Under the pieces are notes generated by a model that was given only the letters and a program-made list of their open reading frames with translations, was not told the origin of the DNA and did not search any database. Shown here in pieces: positions 10,427 to 22,054 of a stretch of 64,000 nt of DNA. The DNA is taken from contig RGCL01000004.1 of NCBI GenBank assembly GCA_009919175.1, forward strand, positions 1 through 64,000, read 5' to 3'. The stretch's first letter is position 1, and each line of letters starts with the position of its first letter. The stretch is from Betaproteobacteria bacterium (GTDB lineage: Bacteria > Pseudomonadota > Gammaproteobacteria > Burkholderiales > Burkholderiaceae_C). The position numbers were made by a program, and so were the translations under genes.

Positions 10427-11914
10427 TCATGAGGACAATGCCTGGACCATGGCTTGCGCGCACAGGCTCATGAGCCAGCCCGGCAACACGCCCACAACCA
10501 GCACCAAGGCGCCATTGAGGGTGAGCAGCCACCGCACATCCGCACCAGCCGTGACGGGCGTTGCAGTGATGGGGGTGTCAAAGTACATGACCTTGACCAC
10601 GCGCAGGTAATAAAACGCGCCGATGAGGGACATGGTCACAGCAAACACCGCCAGGACCATGCTGGGCGTGTCGCCACCGGCCACCAGGGCTTGCAACACG
10701 GAGAGCTTGGCCGCAAACCCCACCATGGGGGGAATGCCCGCCAGCGAGAACAGGCAAATAGCCATCACCGCCGCAAACAAGGGGCTGCGCTGATTGAGGC
10801 CTGCAAAGTCTGAAATCTCTTCGCTCTCAAAGCCACCACGGGCCAACAGGAGGATCACGCCAAAGACAGCTAGCGTGGTGAGCACATAGCTCACCACATA
10901 GAACATCGCGGAGCTGTAGGCGTTGGCGGTGTATTGAGGTTGGCCATGCACCACGCCGCTGAGCATGCCCAGCAGCACAAAACCCATTTGGGAAATGGTG
11001 GAAAAAGCCAGCATGCGCTTGATGTTGGTTTGGGCAATCGCGGCCAGGTTACCAATGAGCAATGAGGCCACTGCCAGCACGGCCAACATTTGCTGCCAGT
11101 CGAGCGCCAGGGGCAAGAGCCCGTCGACCAGCACACGCATGACCAGGCCAAACGCCGCCAACTTGGGCGCGCCGCCGATCAGCAGGGTGACCACCGTGGG
11201 CGCACCGTGATAGACGTCAGGCACCCACATGTGAAACGGCACCACGCCCAGCTTGAATGCCAGGCCTGCGACCACAAACACCACGCCCAGCACCAGGACC
11301 TGGGAGTGAATCTGACCGGTGGCAATCGCCTTGAACACGGTGTGCAAGTCCAGACTGCTCGTTGCGCCGTAGAGCATGGACAAGCCATAGAGCAAAAAGC
11401 CGCTGGCCAATGCTCCCAGCACGAAGTACTTCATGGCGGCCTCAGTGGCAATGGCCGAATCGCGGCGCAAAGCCACCATGGCGTAGCTCGACAGGGTGAG
11501 CAATTCCAGGCCAAGGTAGATGACCAGGAAGTTGTTCCCACCAATCATCACGTACATGCCCAAGAGGGCAAACATGGCCAGGATGTAGAGCTCGCCACCC
11601 TTGAGCATGTCGCGCTCCTGTGCGTAGGCGTGGCCGTAGACCAGCGTCACCGCCACCGCCAGGGTGGCAAAACACTTGAGCCAGCTGCCCATGCCATCGA
11701 CCACCACCAGATTGCCAAAGGCATACAGGGTGTCGGACTGCGTGCCGCCTTGCGCCAGGATCACCACCAGGCCCAGCAAAGAGCCCAGGGTGAGGTAGTG
11801 GGTGAGTTCGCGGCCACTGGACTTCACGCCCAGGTCAATGAGTGCAATCAGGCAAGCCAGGGTCAGCAGGATGATCTCTGGATAAACGGCCTGCCACAGT
11901 AGCGATTCGGTCAT
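10427..11914 (-). CDS. nuoN: NADH-quinone oxidoreductase subunit N
   Basis: Multi-TM antiporter-like subunit at the end of a complete nuo operon; FSLAGIPPMVGFAAKL motif. Confidence 0.96.
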   Translation of the reverse strand: MTESLLWQAVYPEIILLTLACLIALIDLGVKSSGRELTHYLTLGSLLGLVVILAQGGTQSDTLYAFGNLVVVDGMGSWLKCFATLAVAVTLVYGHAYAQERDMLKGGELYILAMFALLGMYVMIGGNNFLVIYLGLELLTLSSYAMVALRRDSAIATEAAMKYFVLGALASGFLLYGLSMLYGATSSLDLHTVFKAIATGQIHSQVLVLGVVFVVAGLAFKLGVVPFHMWVPDVYHGAPTVVTLLIGGAPKLAAFGLVMRVLVDGLLPLALDWQQMLAVLAVASLLIGNLAAIAQTNIKRMLAFSTISQMGFVLLGMLSGVVHGQPQYTANAYSSAMFYVVSYVLTTLAVFGVILLLARGGFESEEISDFAGLNQRSPLFAAVMAICLFSLAGIPPMVGFAAKLSVLQALVAGGDTPSMVLAVFAVTMSLIGAFYYLRVVKVMYFDTPITATPVTAGADVRWLLTLNGALVLVVGVLPGWLMSLCAQAMVQALSS

Positions 11915-11939
11915 GATGAAGTCCTGTCAGTTGGGCTCG

Positions 11940-13418
11940 TCATTGAGGCAATTTGGAAACGGAGACATGGCGCAGCAACTCGGCCACGGACGCATCCATC
12001 ACATCGGTGAAAGGCTTGGGATGGATGCCCATCCAAAGCACGGCAATCGCCAGCAAAGCCAGCATGAGGAATTCGCGCGCGTTGATGTCGGTGAGGGTTT
12101 TGACGTCCTCATTGACCACAGGTCCGAGGTAGACGCGCTTGAACATCCACAGGGTATAGGCCGCACCAAAAATCAGTGCGGTTGCGGCTGCAAAGCCCAG
12201 CCAGAAGTTGGCCTTGACGCTGGCCAGGATCACCATCCACTCGCCCACAAACCCTGCCGTGGCAGGCAAGCCGCAATTGGCCATGGCAAAGAGCAAGGCA
12301 AACGCCGAGAACTTGGGCATGGTGTTGACCACACCGCCATAGCTGGCAATCTCGCGCGAATGCACGCGGTCGTACAGCACGCCAATGCACAGGAACATGG
12401 CACCCGACACAAAACCGTGGGCAATCATCTGCACGATGCCACCGGCCATGCCCAGGTCATTGAAGATGAAAAAGCCCAGGGTCACAAACCCCATGTGCGC
12501 CACCGACGAATAGGCCACCAGCTTTTTCATGTCTTGCTGAACCATGGCCACCAGACCCACATAAATCACCGCCACCAGCGACAAGGCAATGATGAGCCAC
12601 GCCCACTCGCGACTGGCGTCGGGGACGATGGGCAATGAAAACCGCAAGAAACCATAGGCACCCAGCTTGAGCATGATGGCCGCCAACACCGCAGAGCCAC
12701 CTGTTGGGGCTTCGACGTGCACGTCGGGCAACCAGGTGTGAACCGGCCACATGGGCACCTTGACCGCAAAGGCTGCGGCAAAGGCAAAGAAGATCAGGGT
12801 CTGTGCCGAAGCGGGCAAAGGCATCTTGTACCAGGTGGCCAGATCAAAGCTGCCACCCGACTGGATGTAGAGGTAGATCAGCGCCACCAGCATCAACAAG
12901 GAACCTGCCAGGGTGTAGAGGAAGAACTTGAAGGCCGCGTAGATCTTGTTGGGACCGCCCCAGATCCCGATGATCAGGTACATGGGGATGAGGGTGGCCT
13001 CGAAGAACACATAAAAGAGCATGGCATCGATGGCGCAGAAGACCCCGATCATCAGGCCGCTGAGGATGAGGAACGCGCCCATGTACTGGTTGACCCGCTC
13101 GGTGATGACTTCCCAGCCGGCGATCACCACCACCACGGTGATGAAGGCCGTGAGCGGCACGAACCAGAATGACAAGCCGTCAAGCCCGAGGTGGTAGTTG
13201 ACGTTGAAGCGGGGAATCCACGGTGCAATCTCGATGAATTGCATGGCCGCCGTGCCCGTTTGAAACTGACCCAGCAAGGGCAAGGTGGCCGCAAGACCTG
13301 CCAAGGCGCCCAGCAAGGCCAGCCAGCGCACCAGCCTGACCTGTGATTCCTGGCTCAAGGCCAGAACGATGACCCCCGCCACTATCGGGGTCCAGATCGC
13401 AAGACTCAACAATCCCAT
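11940..13418 (-). CDS. nuoM: NADH-quinone oxidoreductase subunit M
   Basis: NYHLGLDGLSFWFVPLTAFI; KVPMWPVHTWLPDVHVEAPTGGSAVLAAIMLKLGAYGFLR. Confidence 0.97.
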   Translation of the reverse strand: MGLLSLAIWTPIVAGVIVLALSQESQVRLVRWLALLGALAGLAATLPLLGQFQTGTAAMQFIEIAPWIPRFNVNYHLGLDGLSFWFVPLTAFITVVVVIAGWEVITERVNQYMGAFLILSGLMIGVFCAIDAMLFYVFFEATLIPMYLIIGIWGGPNKIYAAFKFFLYTLAGSLLMLVALIYLYIQSGGSFDLATWYKMPLPASAQTLIFFAFAAAFAVKVPMWPVHTWLPDVHVEAPTGGSAVLAAIMLKLGAYGFLRFSLPIVPDASREWAWLIIALSLVAVIYVGLVAMVQQDMKKLVAYSSVAHMGFVTLGFFIFNDLGMAGGIVQMIAHGFVSGAMFLCIGVLYDRVHSREIASYGGVVNTMPKFSAFALLFAMANCGLPATAGFVGEWMVILASVKANFWLGFAAATALIFGAAYTLWMFKRVYLGPVVNEDVKTLTDINAREFLMLALLAIAVLWMGIHPKPFTDVMDASVAELLRHVSVSKLPQ

Positions 13419-13452
13419 GATGCTTCTCTTTGTTCGTGTCGTTGGCAGCGGC

Positions 13453-15471
13453 TCATGGATTGAGCCAGACGAACCAGGTCATGAGGACAAAAATGCCCAG
13501 GAGCATGACACCGGCATAGTGATACAGGTAACCGGATTGCAAGTGGCGCGCAATCGCGGACACCACCCCCACCAGTCGCCAGGATCCATTGACCACCGCA
13601 CCATCAATCAGGGCTTGGTCACCCCCCTTCCACAGCCCAGTGCCCAGCAAACGGGCCAGGCGGGCAAGGATGTTTTCGTTGATCCAGTCCATGTAGTACT
13701 TGTTTTCAAGCAACTGGTAGATCCAGGAGAAGATGCGACGGCATGCCTCGGGCACGCGCGGGTTGATCATGTAGCAGTAATAGGCCACCACCACGCCCGC
13801 CAAGGCCAGGTAGAAAGGCAGGGTGGTGAAGCCGTGCAAAGCCATGGCCACCGGACCATGGAAGGCCTCGGCCAGCTCCGTCATGGCGTGATGGCGCGTG
13901 GCATCGACCACGATGGCGCCGTCGAAGAATGTGCCAAACAGCATGCCGCCCATGGTCATGAAGCCAATCACCACCGAAGGAATGGCCAACAAGATGAGCG
14001 GAATGGTCACCACTGCTGGCGACTCGTGGGGCTGGGCATCGTGATGCCCATGGCCGTGGTGGTCATCGTGGTGGGCATCCGGGTTGAGGTGATGACGCGG
14101 CGCACCGTGGAAGACCAGGAAGTACATGCGGAAGGAATAAAAGGCCGTGACAAACACACCGCAGATCACGGCAAAGTAGGCAAAGCCCGCGCCCGGCAAA
14201 TGCGACTCGGCCACGGCTTCGATGATGCTGTCCTTGGAATAAAAACCCGAGAAGAAAGGCGTGCCAATCAAAGCCAGCGACCCGAGCAAGGACGTGATCC
14301 AGGTGATGGGCATGAACTTGCGAACGCCCCCCATCCAGCGGATGTCCTGGTTGTGGTGCATGCCCATGATCACCGAGCCCGCCCCCAGGAACAACAAGGC
14401 CTTGAAGAAGGCATGGGTCATGAGGTGGAACACAGCCACCGAATAGGCTGAGGCGCCCAGGGCCACGGTCATGTAGCCCAACTGAGAGAGCGTGGAGTAG
14501 GCCACCACGCGCTTGATGTCGTTTTGGATGATGCCCAGAAAGCCCATGAACAAGGCCGTGATGGCGCCGATCACCAAAATGAAATTGAGCGCGGCGTCAG
14601 ACAACTCGAACAGGGGCGACATGCGAGCCACCATGAAGATGCCCGCCGTGACCATGGTTGCAGCGTGGATCAGTGCGGAGATCGGGGTCGGGCCTTCCAT
14701 GGAGTCGGGCAACCAGACGTGCAAGGGAAACTGGGCTGACTTGCCCATGGCACCCACAAACAAGGCAATGCCGGTCACGGTGACCAGCAGCCAGTCGGTG
14801 CCGGGGAACAAGGTGGTGGCCAGGGCGGGCATCTTGGCAAACACCTCGGTGTAATTGAGGGTGTCGGTGAACGCAGCAATGAGGCCAATGCCCAGGATGA
14901 AGCCAAAGTCACCCACCCGGTTGACCAGGAAGGCCTTCATGTTGGCAAAGATGGCACTGGGCTTGTTGAACCAAAAACCAATGAGCAGGTAAGACACCAG
15001 ACCCACGGCTTCCCAGCCAAAGAACAACTGCAGCAGGTTGTTGCTCATCACCAGCATGAGCATGGAGAAAGTGAAGAGCGAGATGTAGGCAAAAAAGCGG
15101 TTGTAGCCTTCGTCCTCGGCCATGTAGCCAATGGTGTAGATGTGGACCATCAACGACACGAAGGTGACCACACACATCATCATGGCGGTGAGGCCATCGA
15201 CCATGAAGCCCACCTCCATCTTGAGGCTGCCCACCACCATCCAGGTGTAGAGCGTTTCATTGAAACGGGCACCGTCCTGAATGACCGACCACAGGGTGCT
15301 GGCCGAAATCAGGAAAGCGATCAACACGCCCAGGATGGTGAGCGAATGGCACACGCGCCGGCCCAGCTGATTGCCCGCAAAACGGGTGCCGAACAGGCCT
15401 GCCAGGGCAGAACCCACCAGCGGTGCCAGGGGCACGGCCAGCAAAGTGGAAGCGTTCAGGGTTTGACTCAT
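13453..15471 (-). CDS. nuoL: NADH-quinone oxidoreductase subunit L
   Basis: GKSAQFPLHVWLPDSMEGPTPISALIHAATMVTAGIFMVARMSPLF. Confidence 0.98.
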   Translation of the reverse strand: MSQTLNASTLLAVPLAPLVGSALAGLFGTRFAGNQLGRRVCHSLTILGVLIAFLISASTLWSVIQDGARFNETLYTWMVVGSLKMEVGFMVDGLTAMMMCVVTFVSLMVHIYTIGYMAEDEGYNRFFAYISLFTFSMLMLVMSNNLLQLFFGWEAVGLVSYLLIGFWFNKPSAIFANMKAFLVNRVGDFGFILGIGLIAAFTDTLNYTEVFAKMPALATTLFPGTDWLLVTVTGIALFVGAMGKSAQFPLHVWLPDSMEGPTPISALIHAATMVTAGIFMVARMSPLFELSDAALNFILVIGAITALFMGFLGIIQNDIKRVVAYSTLSQLGYMTVALGASAYSVAVFHLMTHAFFKALLFLGAGSVIMGMHHNQDIRWMGGVRKFMPITWITSLLGSLALIGTPFFSGFYSKDSIIEAVAESHLPGAGFAYFAVICGVFVTAFYSFRMYFLVFHGAPRHHLNPDAHHDDHHGHGHHDAQPHESPAVVTIPLILLAIPSVVIGFMTMGGMLFGTFFDGAIVVDATRHHAMTELAEAFHGPVAMALHGFTTLPFYLALAGVVVAYYCYMINPRVPEACRRIFSWIYQLLENKYYMDWINENILARLARLLGTGLWKGGDQALIDGAVVNGSWRLVGVVSAIARHLQSGYLYHYAGVMLLGIFVLMTWFVWLNP

Positions 15472-15492
15472 GATGTGCAGTGGCTGTTCGGA

Positions 15493-15801
15493 TCAGCCTT
15501 GAAGCGAATTGAGTTCATCCACATTGATGCTGCGGCGATTGCGAAACAGCAAGACCAGAATCGCCAAGCCAATGGCCGATTCGGCCGCAGCGACCGTGAG
15601 GATGAAAAAGACGAAAACCTGTCCTTGCATGTCGCCCAGGAAATGCGAGAAGGCCACGAAGTTCATGTTCACCGCCAGCAACATCAGTTCGATGGCCATG
15701 AGCAACACAATGAGGTTCTTGCGGTTGAGAAAAATGCCCGTGACAGACAGCGCAAACAAGATGGCGCCCAGCGTGAGGTAGTGTCCAAGCGTGAGGGTCA
15801 T
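15493..15801 (-). CDS. nuoK: NADH-quinone oxidoreductase subunit K
   Basis: [51 protein letters not shown]. Confidence 0.98.
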   Translation of the reverse strand: MTLTLGHYLTLGAILFALSVTGIFLNRKNLIVLLMAIELMLLAVNMNFVAFSHFLGDMQGQVFVFFILTVAAAESAIGLAILVLLFRNRRSINVDELNSLQG

Positions 15802-16445
15802 GACGGGTTCTCCTCGGTTTTTTCAGCGGCCACAGCGGGCTTGACGGGGGCCACCTTGACAATTTGCAGCCTGTCCTTGGCACGCACGCGCACCTGGTCA
15901 GCCACGTTCTGGCCTTTGACATCCTTGCGCTCCCTCAGCGTCAGGGCAATGGCCGCCACGATGGCCACCAAGAGGAGCACCGCAGCAATCTCGACCGGAT
16001 AGATGTAGTGGGTGTAGAGGGCAATGCCCAGGCTTTGCGTGTTGGAGTCGCCCGCGGCCACCATGGCCACCGGGTTGGGGATGCTCGGCGCAGAGGTGGA
16101 GCGGAAGGTGCCCAGCAAGACCGCAGCGAGTTCAAGTGCAATCACGGCACCCAGCGTGGCCGCGAGCGGAAAGTGATTCCAAAAGCCTTTGCGGATGGAA
16201 TCGATGTTGATGTCCAGCATCATCACCACGAAGAGGAAGAGCACCATCACCGCGCCCACATACACCAGCACCAGGGTGATGGAGAGGAACTCGGCTTTGA
16301 GCAACATCCAGATCCCCGAGGACTGGAAAAAAGCCAGCACCAGGTAGAGCGCCGCATGCACGGTGTTGCGCGCGGTGATGACGCGAAAGGCGGCAAACAG
16401 CAAAACCGCAGCGAAGACGTAAAACAGGACAGACGTGTAGTTCAT
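15798..16445 (-). CDS. nuoJ: NADH-quinone oxidoreductase subunit J
   Basis: [55 protein letters not shown]. Confidence 0.97.
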   Translation of the reverse strand: MNYTSVLFYVFAAVLLFAAFRVITARNTVHAALYLVLAFFQSSGIWMLLKAEFLSITLVLVYVGAVMVLFLFVVMMLDINIDSIRKGFWNHFPLAATLGAVIALELAAVLLGTFRSTSAPSIPNPVAMVAAGDSNTQSLGIALYTHYIYPVEIAAVLLLVAIVAAIALTLRERKDVKGQNVADQVRVRAKDRLQIVKVAPVKPAVAAEKTEENPS

Positions 16446-16453
16446 GCGTGGCC

Positions 16454-16969
16454 TCAGCGGTATTTGGCATCTGCCGCCTTGTTGGCGGCAATTTGCGTTT
16501 CGTAGCGGTCCCCGACCGCCAGCAACATGTCTTTGGTGAAGTACAGGTCGCCACGCTTTTCGCCGTGGTATTCAAAAACATGGGTCTCGACGATGGAATC
16601 CACCGGGCAGCTCTCTTCGCAAAAGCCGCAAAAGATGCACTTGGTCAGATCGATGTCGTACCGGGTGGTGCGGCGGCTGCCGTCATCGCGCACGTCGGAC
16701 TCGATGGTGATGGCCATGGCCGGGCACACTGCTTCGCACAGCTTGCAGGCAATGCAGCGCTCCTCGCCGTTGTCGTAGCGGCGCAGGGCGTGCAGGCCAC
16801 GAAAGCGTGGGCTGGCAGGGGTTTTCTCTTCCGGGAATTGGATGGTGATCTTGCGGGCGAACATGTATCGGCCCGTGAGCGCCATGCCCTTGAAGAGTTC
16901 CAACAGCATGAAGCTGGAGAGGAAATCCTTGAGAGAAAAAGGCAAACGTGTAGCGGTTGTTGTGCTCAT
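16454..16969 (-). CDS. nuoI: NADH-quinone oxidoreductase subunit I
   Basis: Two 4Fe-4S motifs: [12 protein letters not shown] and [19 protein letters not shown]. Confidence 0.98.
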   Translation of the reverse strand: MSTTTATRLPFSLKDFLSSFMLLELFKGMALTGRYMFARKITIQFPEEKTPASPRFRGLHALRRYDNGEERCIACKLCEAVCPAMAITIESDVRDDGSRRTTRYDIDLTKCIFCGFCEESCPVDSIVETHVFEYHGEKRGDLYFTKDMLLAVGDRYETQIAANKAADAKYR

Positions 16970-16981
16970 CTCAGACTCCGA

Positions 16982-18064
16982 TCAATGCCAGATGGTCCAG
17001 GGGGATTGCATCCACAAGCCCACCACCACCAACCACACCAGGGTCACTGGAATGAAGATCTTCCAACCCAGACGCATGATCTGGTCGTAACGGAAACGCG
17101 GGAAGGTGGCGCGCACCCACAAAAAGAGGGTCACCACCACAAAGGTCTTCAGACCCAGCCAGATCCAGCCAGGAATGAAATCCAGGGCGGCAACCGGTGA
17201 TAGCCAGCCGCCAAGGAACATCAGCACAGCCAGCATGGACACCAGGATCATGTTGGCGTATTCGGCCAGGAAGAACATGGCAAAGGCCATGCCCGAGTAC
17301 TCGATCATGTGGCCTGCAACGATTTCGGATTCGCCCTCCACCACATCGAACGGGTGACGATTGGTCTCGGCCAGGCCAGAGATGAAATACACCAGGAAGA
17401 TGGGCAGCAGGGGCAACCAGTTCCAGGAGAGGAAGGACAAGCCCATGCTGGCAAATTGCCCCTGGTTTTGCGACAGGACGATTTGCGACATGTTCAGGCT
17501 GCCCGTGACCATGAGCACCACGACAAAACAAAAGCCCATGGCGATTTCGTAGCTCACCATTTGCGCCGAGGCGCGCATGGCACCCAAGAAGGCGTACTTC
17601 GAGTTCGAAGCCCAGCCCGCAATGATGACCCCATAAACCTCCAGCGACGTGATGGCCATGAGGAACAGCAAGCCCGCATTGACGTTGGCCAATGCCACTT
17701 CAGGCCCAAAGGGCACCACAGCCCATGCCGCCAGGGCAGGCATGATGGTCATGATGGGACCCAACAGGAAGAGCGAAGTCTGTGCGCGCACCGGAAGAAT
17801 GATTTCCTTGGTGAGCAACTTGAGGGCATCTGCAATGGGCTGCAGCAAACCAAAGGGACCAATGCGGTTGGGGCCTAGGCGAACCTGGGTAAAGCCAATG
17901 GCCTTGCGCTCCCACAGCGTGAGGTAGGCCACGCAACCCATGAGGGGCAGCAGCACAGCCACGATCTTGATGAGGTTCCAAAGGATGGGCCAAGCCAGAC
18001 CGGCCCACCACGACTGCGTGGATAAGCCAAGACCAAAGGAATAGATCTCGTTGACCATGATCAA
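16982..18064 (-). CDS. nuoH: NADH-quinone oxidoreductase subunit H
   Basis: [36 protein letters not shown]. Confidence 0.98.
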   Translation of the reverse strand: MIMVNEIYSFGLGLSTQSWWAGLAWPILWNLIKIVAVLLPLMGCVAYLTLWERKAIGFTQVRLGPNRIGPFGLLQPIADALKLLTKEIILPVRAQTSLFLLGPIMTIMPALAAWAVVPFGPEVALANVNAGLLFLMAITSLEVYGVIIAGWASNSKYAFLGAMRASAQMVSYEIAMGFCFVVVLMVTGSLNMSQIVLSQNQGQFASMGLSFLSWNWLPLLPIFLVYFISGLAETNRHPFDVVEGESEIVAGHMIEYSGMAFAMFFLAEYANMILVSMLAVLMFLGGWLSPVAALDFIPGWIWLGLKTFVVVTLFLWVRATFPRFRYDQIMRLGWKIFIPVTLVWLVVVGLWMQSPWTIWH

Positions 18065-20151
18065 TGTCCTCCCTTGGCATCAGCGGTTCGCTGCAAGGCG
18101 GGTGCGCGCCGCACCAGGCCATCGAGTTGATACAGGCTGGCCGTGACCGGCTCGGCATTGACGGGCAAGGCATCGATGGGCATGCGCGTGGCGTTGGAGA
18201 GTTTGCTCTCCCAGCCCTGGGGCAAGGCCTGCTCGCGAACCTGCTCGACCGTGTCCTGATCAAAACCCTGCAAGCCCAGGAGATTGCCCAACACGCGCAA
18301 GACCTTCCAGGCCGGGCGCGTATCACCCAAAGGCCGCACCACGCCGTGGAAGGACTGAGCCCGGCCTTCGGTGTTGATGAAGGTGCCAGCGGTTTCGGTA
18401 AAAGGGGAAATGGGCAGCATCACATCGGCCACATCGGCATTGGCCTTGAACGGCGAGAGGCTCACCACCATGCCGACATCGGCCAGACCAGCGCCGGTGC
18501 TGGCAGTGTCCAGGCCGGGTTCGACTTGCAGCAGGAAAACGGCCTTGAGGGCACCGGGCTGCAACATGTGCGCTGCGGTCTTGCCCTTGCTGCGGGGCAC
18601 AGCGCCCACCACCTGCGCACCCACGGTGTTGGCGGCTTCGCCCAAATGGCCAAAGCTTGCACCCGTTGATTCGGCAATCCACTGGGCCAAGGCCAGAAGG
18701 CTGGACGCGCGCACATGGTGTGCGGCGGCATTGCCCAAAAGAATCGCCTTGCGCTCGCCCGAGCACAGCGACTGTGCGATGGCGCGCGCCGTTTCACTCA
18801 CACTCGCTTGCACGGGTGCTGGCACCCCTTTGATCTCGGCCACGGCTGAAGCCACAGAGGCCAGCGCCTGCACCCAGTCGGCAGCGGGCGTCACCAGTTG
18901 CTGGCGGATGGGCATGGCCCAATCCTGAACCTGGGCATGGATGGCATGGACCTGGGCACCCCGGCGTGCGGCCTGACGGATGCGCTGGGCCATGAGCGGC
19001 TGGTCTTTGCGCACATTGCCGCCCACGATCAGCACCCGCTGCAGGTTGGACAACTCGGCCAGGGGCATGCCCAACCAGCGAACGCCTTCTTGGGGGTTGA
19101 CGGGTTCAGCAGCACGCAAACGGCTGTCGATGTTGTCGCTGCCCAAAGCGCGGATGAGTTGCTGCATGAGGTGCAGTTCTTCCACGGTGCTGTGGGGGCT
19201 GGCCAGCGCACCAATGGACGCGGGGCCGTGCTGATGATGCACATCCTGAAGTCCACGCACGACATAGTCCAGCGCGGCGCTCCAGTCGGTCTCTATCCAT
19301 TGACCGCCTTGCTTGATCATGGGTCGGGTCAGACGGTCTTCGCCATTGAGGGCTTCGTAGGAGAAGCGGTCACGATCTGCGATCCAGCACTCGTTGACGG
19401 CCTCGTTCTCGTAAGGCACCACGCGCATGACCTGGTGGTTTTTGACCTGAACAATCAGGTTGGCTCCGGTGGCATCGTGCGGGCTCACCGATTTGCGCCG
19501 ACCCAGCTCCCAGGTGCGCGCCTGATAGCGAAAGGGCTTGGAGGTCAAGGCACCCACCGGGCACAAATCGATCATGTTGCCCGAGAGTTCGGAGTCCACG
19601 GTCTGACCCACAAAGGATTCGATTTCGGAGTGTTCGCCACGGTGAGACATGCCCAGCTCCATGACGCCGGCAATTTCCTGGCCAAAGCGCACACAGCGCG
19701 TGCAGTGGATGCAACGGCTCATCTCTTCCATGCTCACCAGCGGCCCCACGTCCTTGTGGAACACCACGCGCTTTTCTTCTTCGTAGCGCGAGGCGCTGCC
19801 GCCGTAGCCCACCGCCAGATCCTGCAACTGGCACTCACCACCCTGGTCGCAAATCGGGCAATCCAGCGGATGGTTGATGAGCAGGAACTCCATCACCGAC
19901 TTTTGCGCCTTGGTGGCGCGCTCGGATTGCGTGCGCACCACCATGCCTTGCGTCACGGGCGTGGCGCAGGCGGGCAATGCTTTGGGGGCTTTTTCCACCT
20001 CGACCAGGCACATGCGGCAATTGGCCGCGATGGACAACTTCTTGTGATAACAAAAATGAGGAATGAAGGTGCCGATCTTTTCGGCCGCATGCATGACCAT
20101 GCTGCCTTCGGACACTTCGACCTTGCGGCCATCGATTTCAATTTCAACCAT
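18061..20151 (-). CDS. nuoG: NADH-quinone oxidoreductase subunit G
   Basis: N-terminal 2Fe-2S plus 4Fe-4S motifs ([53 protein letters not shown]). Confidence 0.97.
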   Translation of the reverse strand: MVEIEIDGRKVEVSEGSMVMHAAEKIGTFIPHFCYHKKLSIAANCRMCLVEVEKAPKALPACATPVTQGMVVRTQSERATKAQKSVMEFLLINHPLDCPICDQGGECQLQDLAVGYGGSASRYEEEKRVVFHKDVGPLVSMEEMSRCIHCTRCVRFGQEIAGVMELGMSHRGEHSEIESFVGQTVDSELSGNMIDLCPVGALTSKPFRYQARTWELGRRKSVSPHDATGANLIVQVKNHQVMRVVPYENEAVNECWIADRDRFSYEALNGEDRLTRPMIKQGGQWIETDWSAALDYVVRGLQDVHHQHGPASIGALASPHSTVEELHLMQQLIRALGSDNIDSRLRAAEPVNPQEGVRWLGMPLAELSNLQRVLIVGGNVRKDQPLMAQRIRQAARRGAQVHAIHAQVQDWAMPIRQQLVTPAADWVQALASVASAVAEIKGVPAPVQASVSETARAIAQSLCSGERKAILLGNAAAHHVRASSLLALAQWIAESTGASFGHLGEAANTVGAQVVGAVPRSKGKTAAHMLQPGALKAVFLLQVEPGLDTASTGAGLADVGMVVSLSPFKANADVADVMLPISPFTETAGTFINTEGRAQSFHGVVRPLGDTRPAWKVLRVLGNLLGLQGFDQDTVEQVREQALPQGWESKLSNATRMPIDALPVNAEPVTASLYQLDGLVRRAPALQRTADAKGGH

Positions 20152-20165
20152 GGTTCGTCATCCGA

Positions 20166-21527
20166 TCAGACATAGGCTGGGACCATGCAGGTCTTGTGGG
20201 TGATGTGGTGTTCGAATTCAGGCCGGAAATGCTTGATCATTCCGCGCACAGGCATGGCCGCCGCATCGCCCAAGGCGCAAATGGTCCGGCCCATGATGTT
20301 TTCAGCCACGTTATCGAGCACGGCCAAATCGCTTTCGCGTCCCTGCCCGTTTTCAATGCGATCCACCATGCGCCACAGCCAACCCGTGCCCTCGCGGCAA
20401 GGGGTGCACTGGCCACAGGATTCGTGCATGTAGAAGTAGGACAGGCGCTGCAGGCTCTTGACCATGCAGCGCGTGTCGTCCATGACGATGACAGCGCCTG
20501 AGCCCAGCATGGAGCCCGCCTTGGCAATGCTGTCGTAGTCCATGGTGCAGTCCATCATGATCTTGGCGGGCAGCACAGGCGCTGACGAGCCACCCGGAAT
20601 CACCGCCTTGAGGGCGCGGCCACCGCGCACACCGCCAGCCAACTCCAAGAGCTTGGCAAAGGGTGTTCCCATGGGGACTTCGTAATTGCCGGGGCGCTCC
20701 ACGTCACCGCTCACCGAAAAGATCTTGGTGCCGCCGTTGTTGGGCTTGCCACAGGCCAGATAGGCTTCGCCACCGTTGCGGATGATCCAGGGCACGGCCG
20801 CAAAAGTTTCGGTGTTGTTGATGGTGGTGGGTTTGCCATAAAGGCCAAAGCTGGCTGGGAAAGGCGGCTTGAATCGCGGCTGGCCTTTCTTGCCTTCGAG
20901 TGATTCGAGCAAGGCGGTTTCCTCGCCACAGATGTAAGCGCCAAAGCCATGGGCGGCATGCAACTGGAAACTGAAGGAGGAACCCAGGATGTTGGACCCC
21001 AGATAACCCGCAGCGCGCGCCTCTTCGAGGGCGGCTTCGAAACGCTCATAGGCCTGGAAGATTTCGCCGTGGATGTAGTTGTAGCCCACGGTGATGCCCA
21101 TGGCGTAGGCCGCAATGGCCATGCCTTCGATGACGATGTGGGGGTTGTGCATGAGGATCTCGCGGTCCTTGCAGGTGCCCGGCTCACCCTCATCGGAGTT
21201 GCACACCAAATACTTTTGTCCAGGGAACTGGCGGGGCATGAAGCTCCACTTGAGCCCTGTGGGAAAGCCAGCACCACCACGCCCCCTCAGGCCCGAGGCC
21301 TTGACGGTGGCAATGACATCGTCTGCCGTGAGGCCGGCACCGCCGTCCTTGGCCAAGATTTTTTTCAGGGCTGAATATCCGCCGCGGGCCTCATAGTCCT
21401 TCAGGCTCCAGTTGGCTCCGGTGAGTCCCGCATAGATCTGGGGCTCGAGGTGACGGCCATGGAAACAGGTGCTTTGCCCATCGGCGCGGTAAGCCGCCAA
21501 CAGTTCGTGCAGGTTCATCACGCTCAT
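20166..21527 (-). CDS. nuoF: NADH-quinone oxidoreductase subunit F
   Basis: [47 protein letters not shown]. Confidence 0.98.
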   Translation of the reverse strand: MSVMNLHELLAAYRADGQSTCFHGRHLEPQIYAGLTGANWSLKDYEARGGYSALKKILAKDGGAGLTADDVIATVKASGLRGRGGAGFPTGLKWSFMPRQFPGQKYLVCNSDEGEPGTCKDREILMHNPHIVIEGMAIAAYAMGITVGYNYIHGEIFQAYERFEAALEEARAAGYLGSNILGSSFSFQLHAAHGFGAYICGEETALLESLEGKKGQPRFKPPFPASFGLYGKPTTINNTETFAAVPWIIRNGGEAYLACGKPNNGGTKIFSVSGDVERPGNYEVPMGTPFAKLLELAGGVRGGRALKAVIPGGSSAPVLPAKIMMDCTMDYDSIAKAGSMLGSGAVIVMDDTRCMVKSLQRLSYFYMHESCGQCTPCREGTGWLWRMVDRIENGQGRESDLAVLDNVAENIMGRTICALGDAAAMPVRGMIKHFRPEFEHHITHKTCMVPAYV

Positions 21528-22054
21528 GGGTTGCCTCCTTGCTTGCGCAGCAGCCCGATGAGGTCGTTGAGGCGCTCATGGGACATGAAGCTGCACATGG
21601 TGCGGTCATTGACCAGGGCGACTGGCGCATCGGCACACGCGCCCATGCATTCGCTGGCTTGGACGGTGAACAGGCCATCGGCAGACGTTTGGCCAGGAGC
21701 CACGCCCAATTGCGAGCACACATGCTCCAGGGCTGCTTGACCACCGCGCAATTGGCAAGGCAGGTTGGTACAGACGTTGATCTTGAAACGCCCCACCGGC
21801 TCCTGGTTGTACATGTTGTAGAAGGTGGTCACTTCGTGCACGGCCATGGGCGCCATGCCCAGGTAGTGCGCCAAGGCCAATTCGCTTTCATGGCTCACAT
21901 GACCCATCTCCTGCTGAATGATGGCCAGGCAGGCCATCACAGCGGATTGGCGCTGATCGGCGGGGTACTTGGCCACTTCGCGGTCAAACCGGGCCAAGGT
22001 GGCCGGCGCAAATTCAATGGCCTGCAACTGTGCGGGCTGGGCTGCGGCATTCAT
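21524..22054 (-). CDS. nuoE: NADH-quinone oxidoreductase subunit E
   Basis: [11 protein letters not shown]...[16 protein letters not shown]: thioredoxin-like 2Fe-2S. Confidence 0.96.
   Translation of the reverse strand: MNAAAQPAQLQAIEFAPATLARFDREVAKYPADQRQSAVMACLAIIQQEMGHVSHESELALAHYLGMAPMAVHEVTTFYNMYNQEPVGRFKINVCTNLPCQLRGGQAALEHVCSQLGVAPGQTSADGLFTVQASECMGACADAPVALVNDRTMCSFMSHERLNDLIGLLRKQGGNP

Noticed and set aside
13285-14451. 388-aa + strand ORF, His/Gln-rich
   Set aside because: Antisense shadow of nuoM/nuoL; composition mirrors the membrane protein codons on the true strand.
18898-20175. 425-aa + strand ORF across nuoG
   Set aside because: Antisense shadow of nuoG; same compositional artefact.
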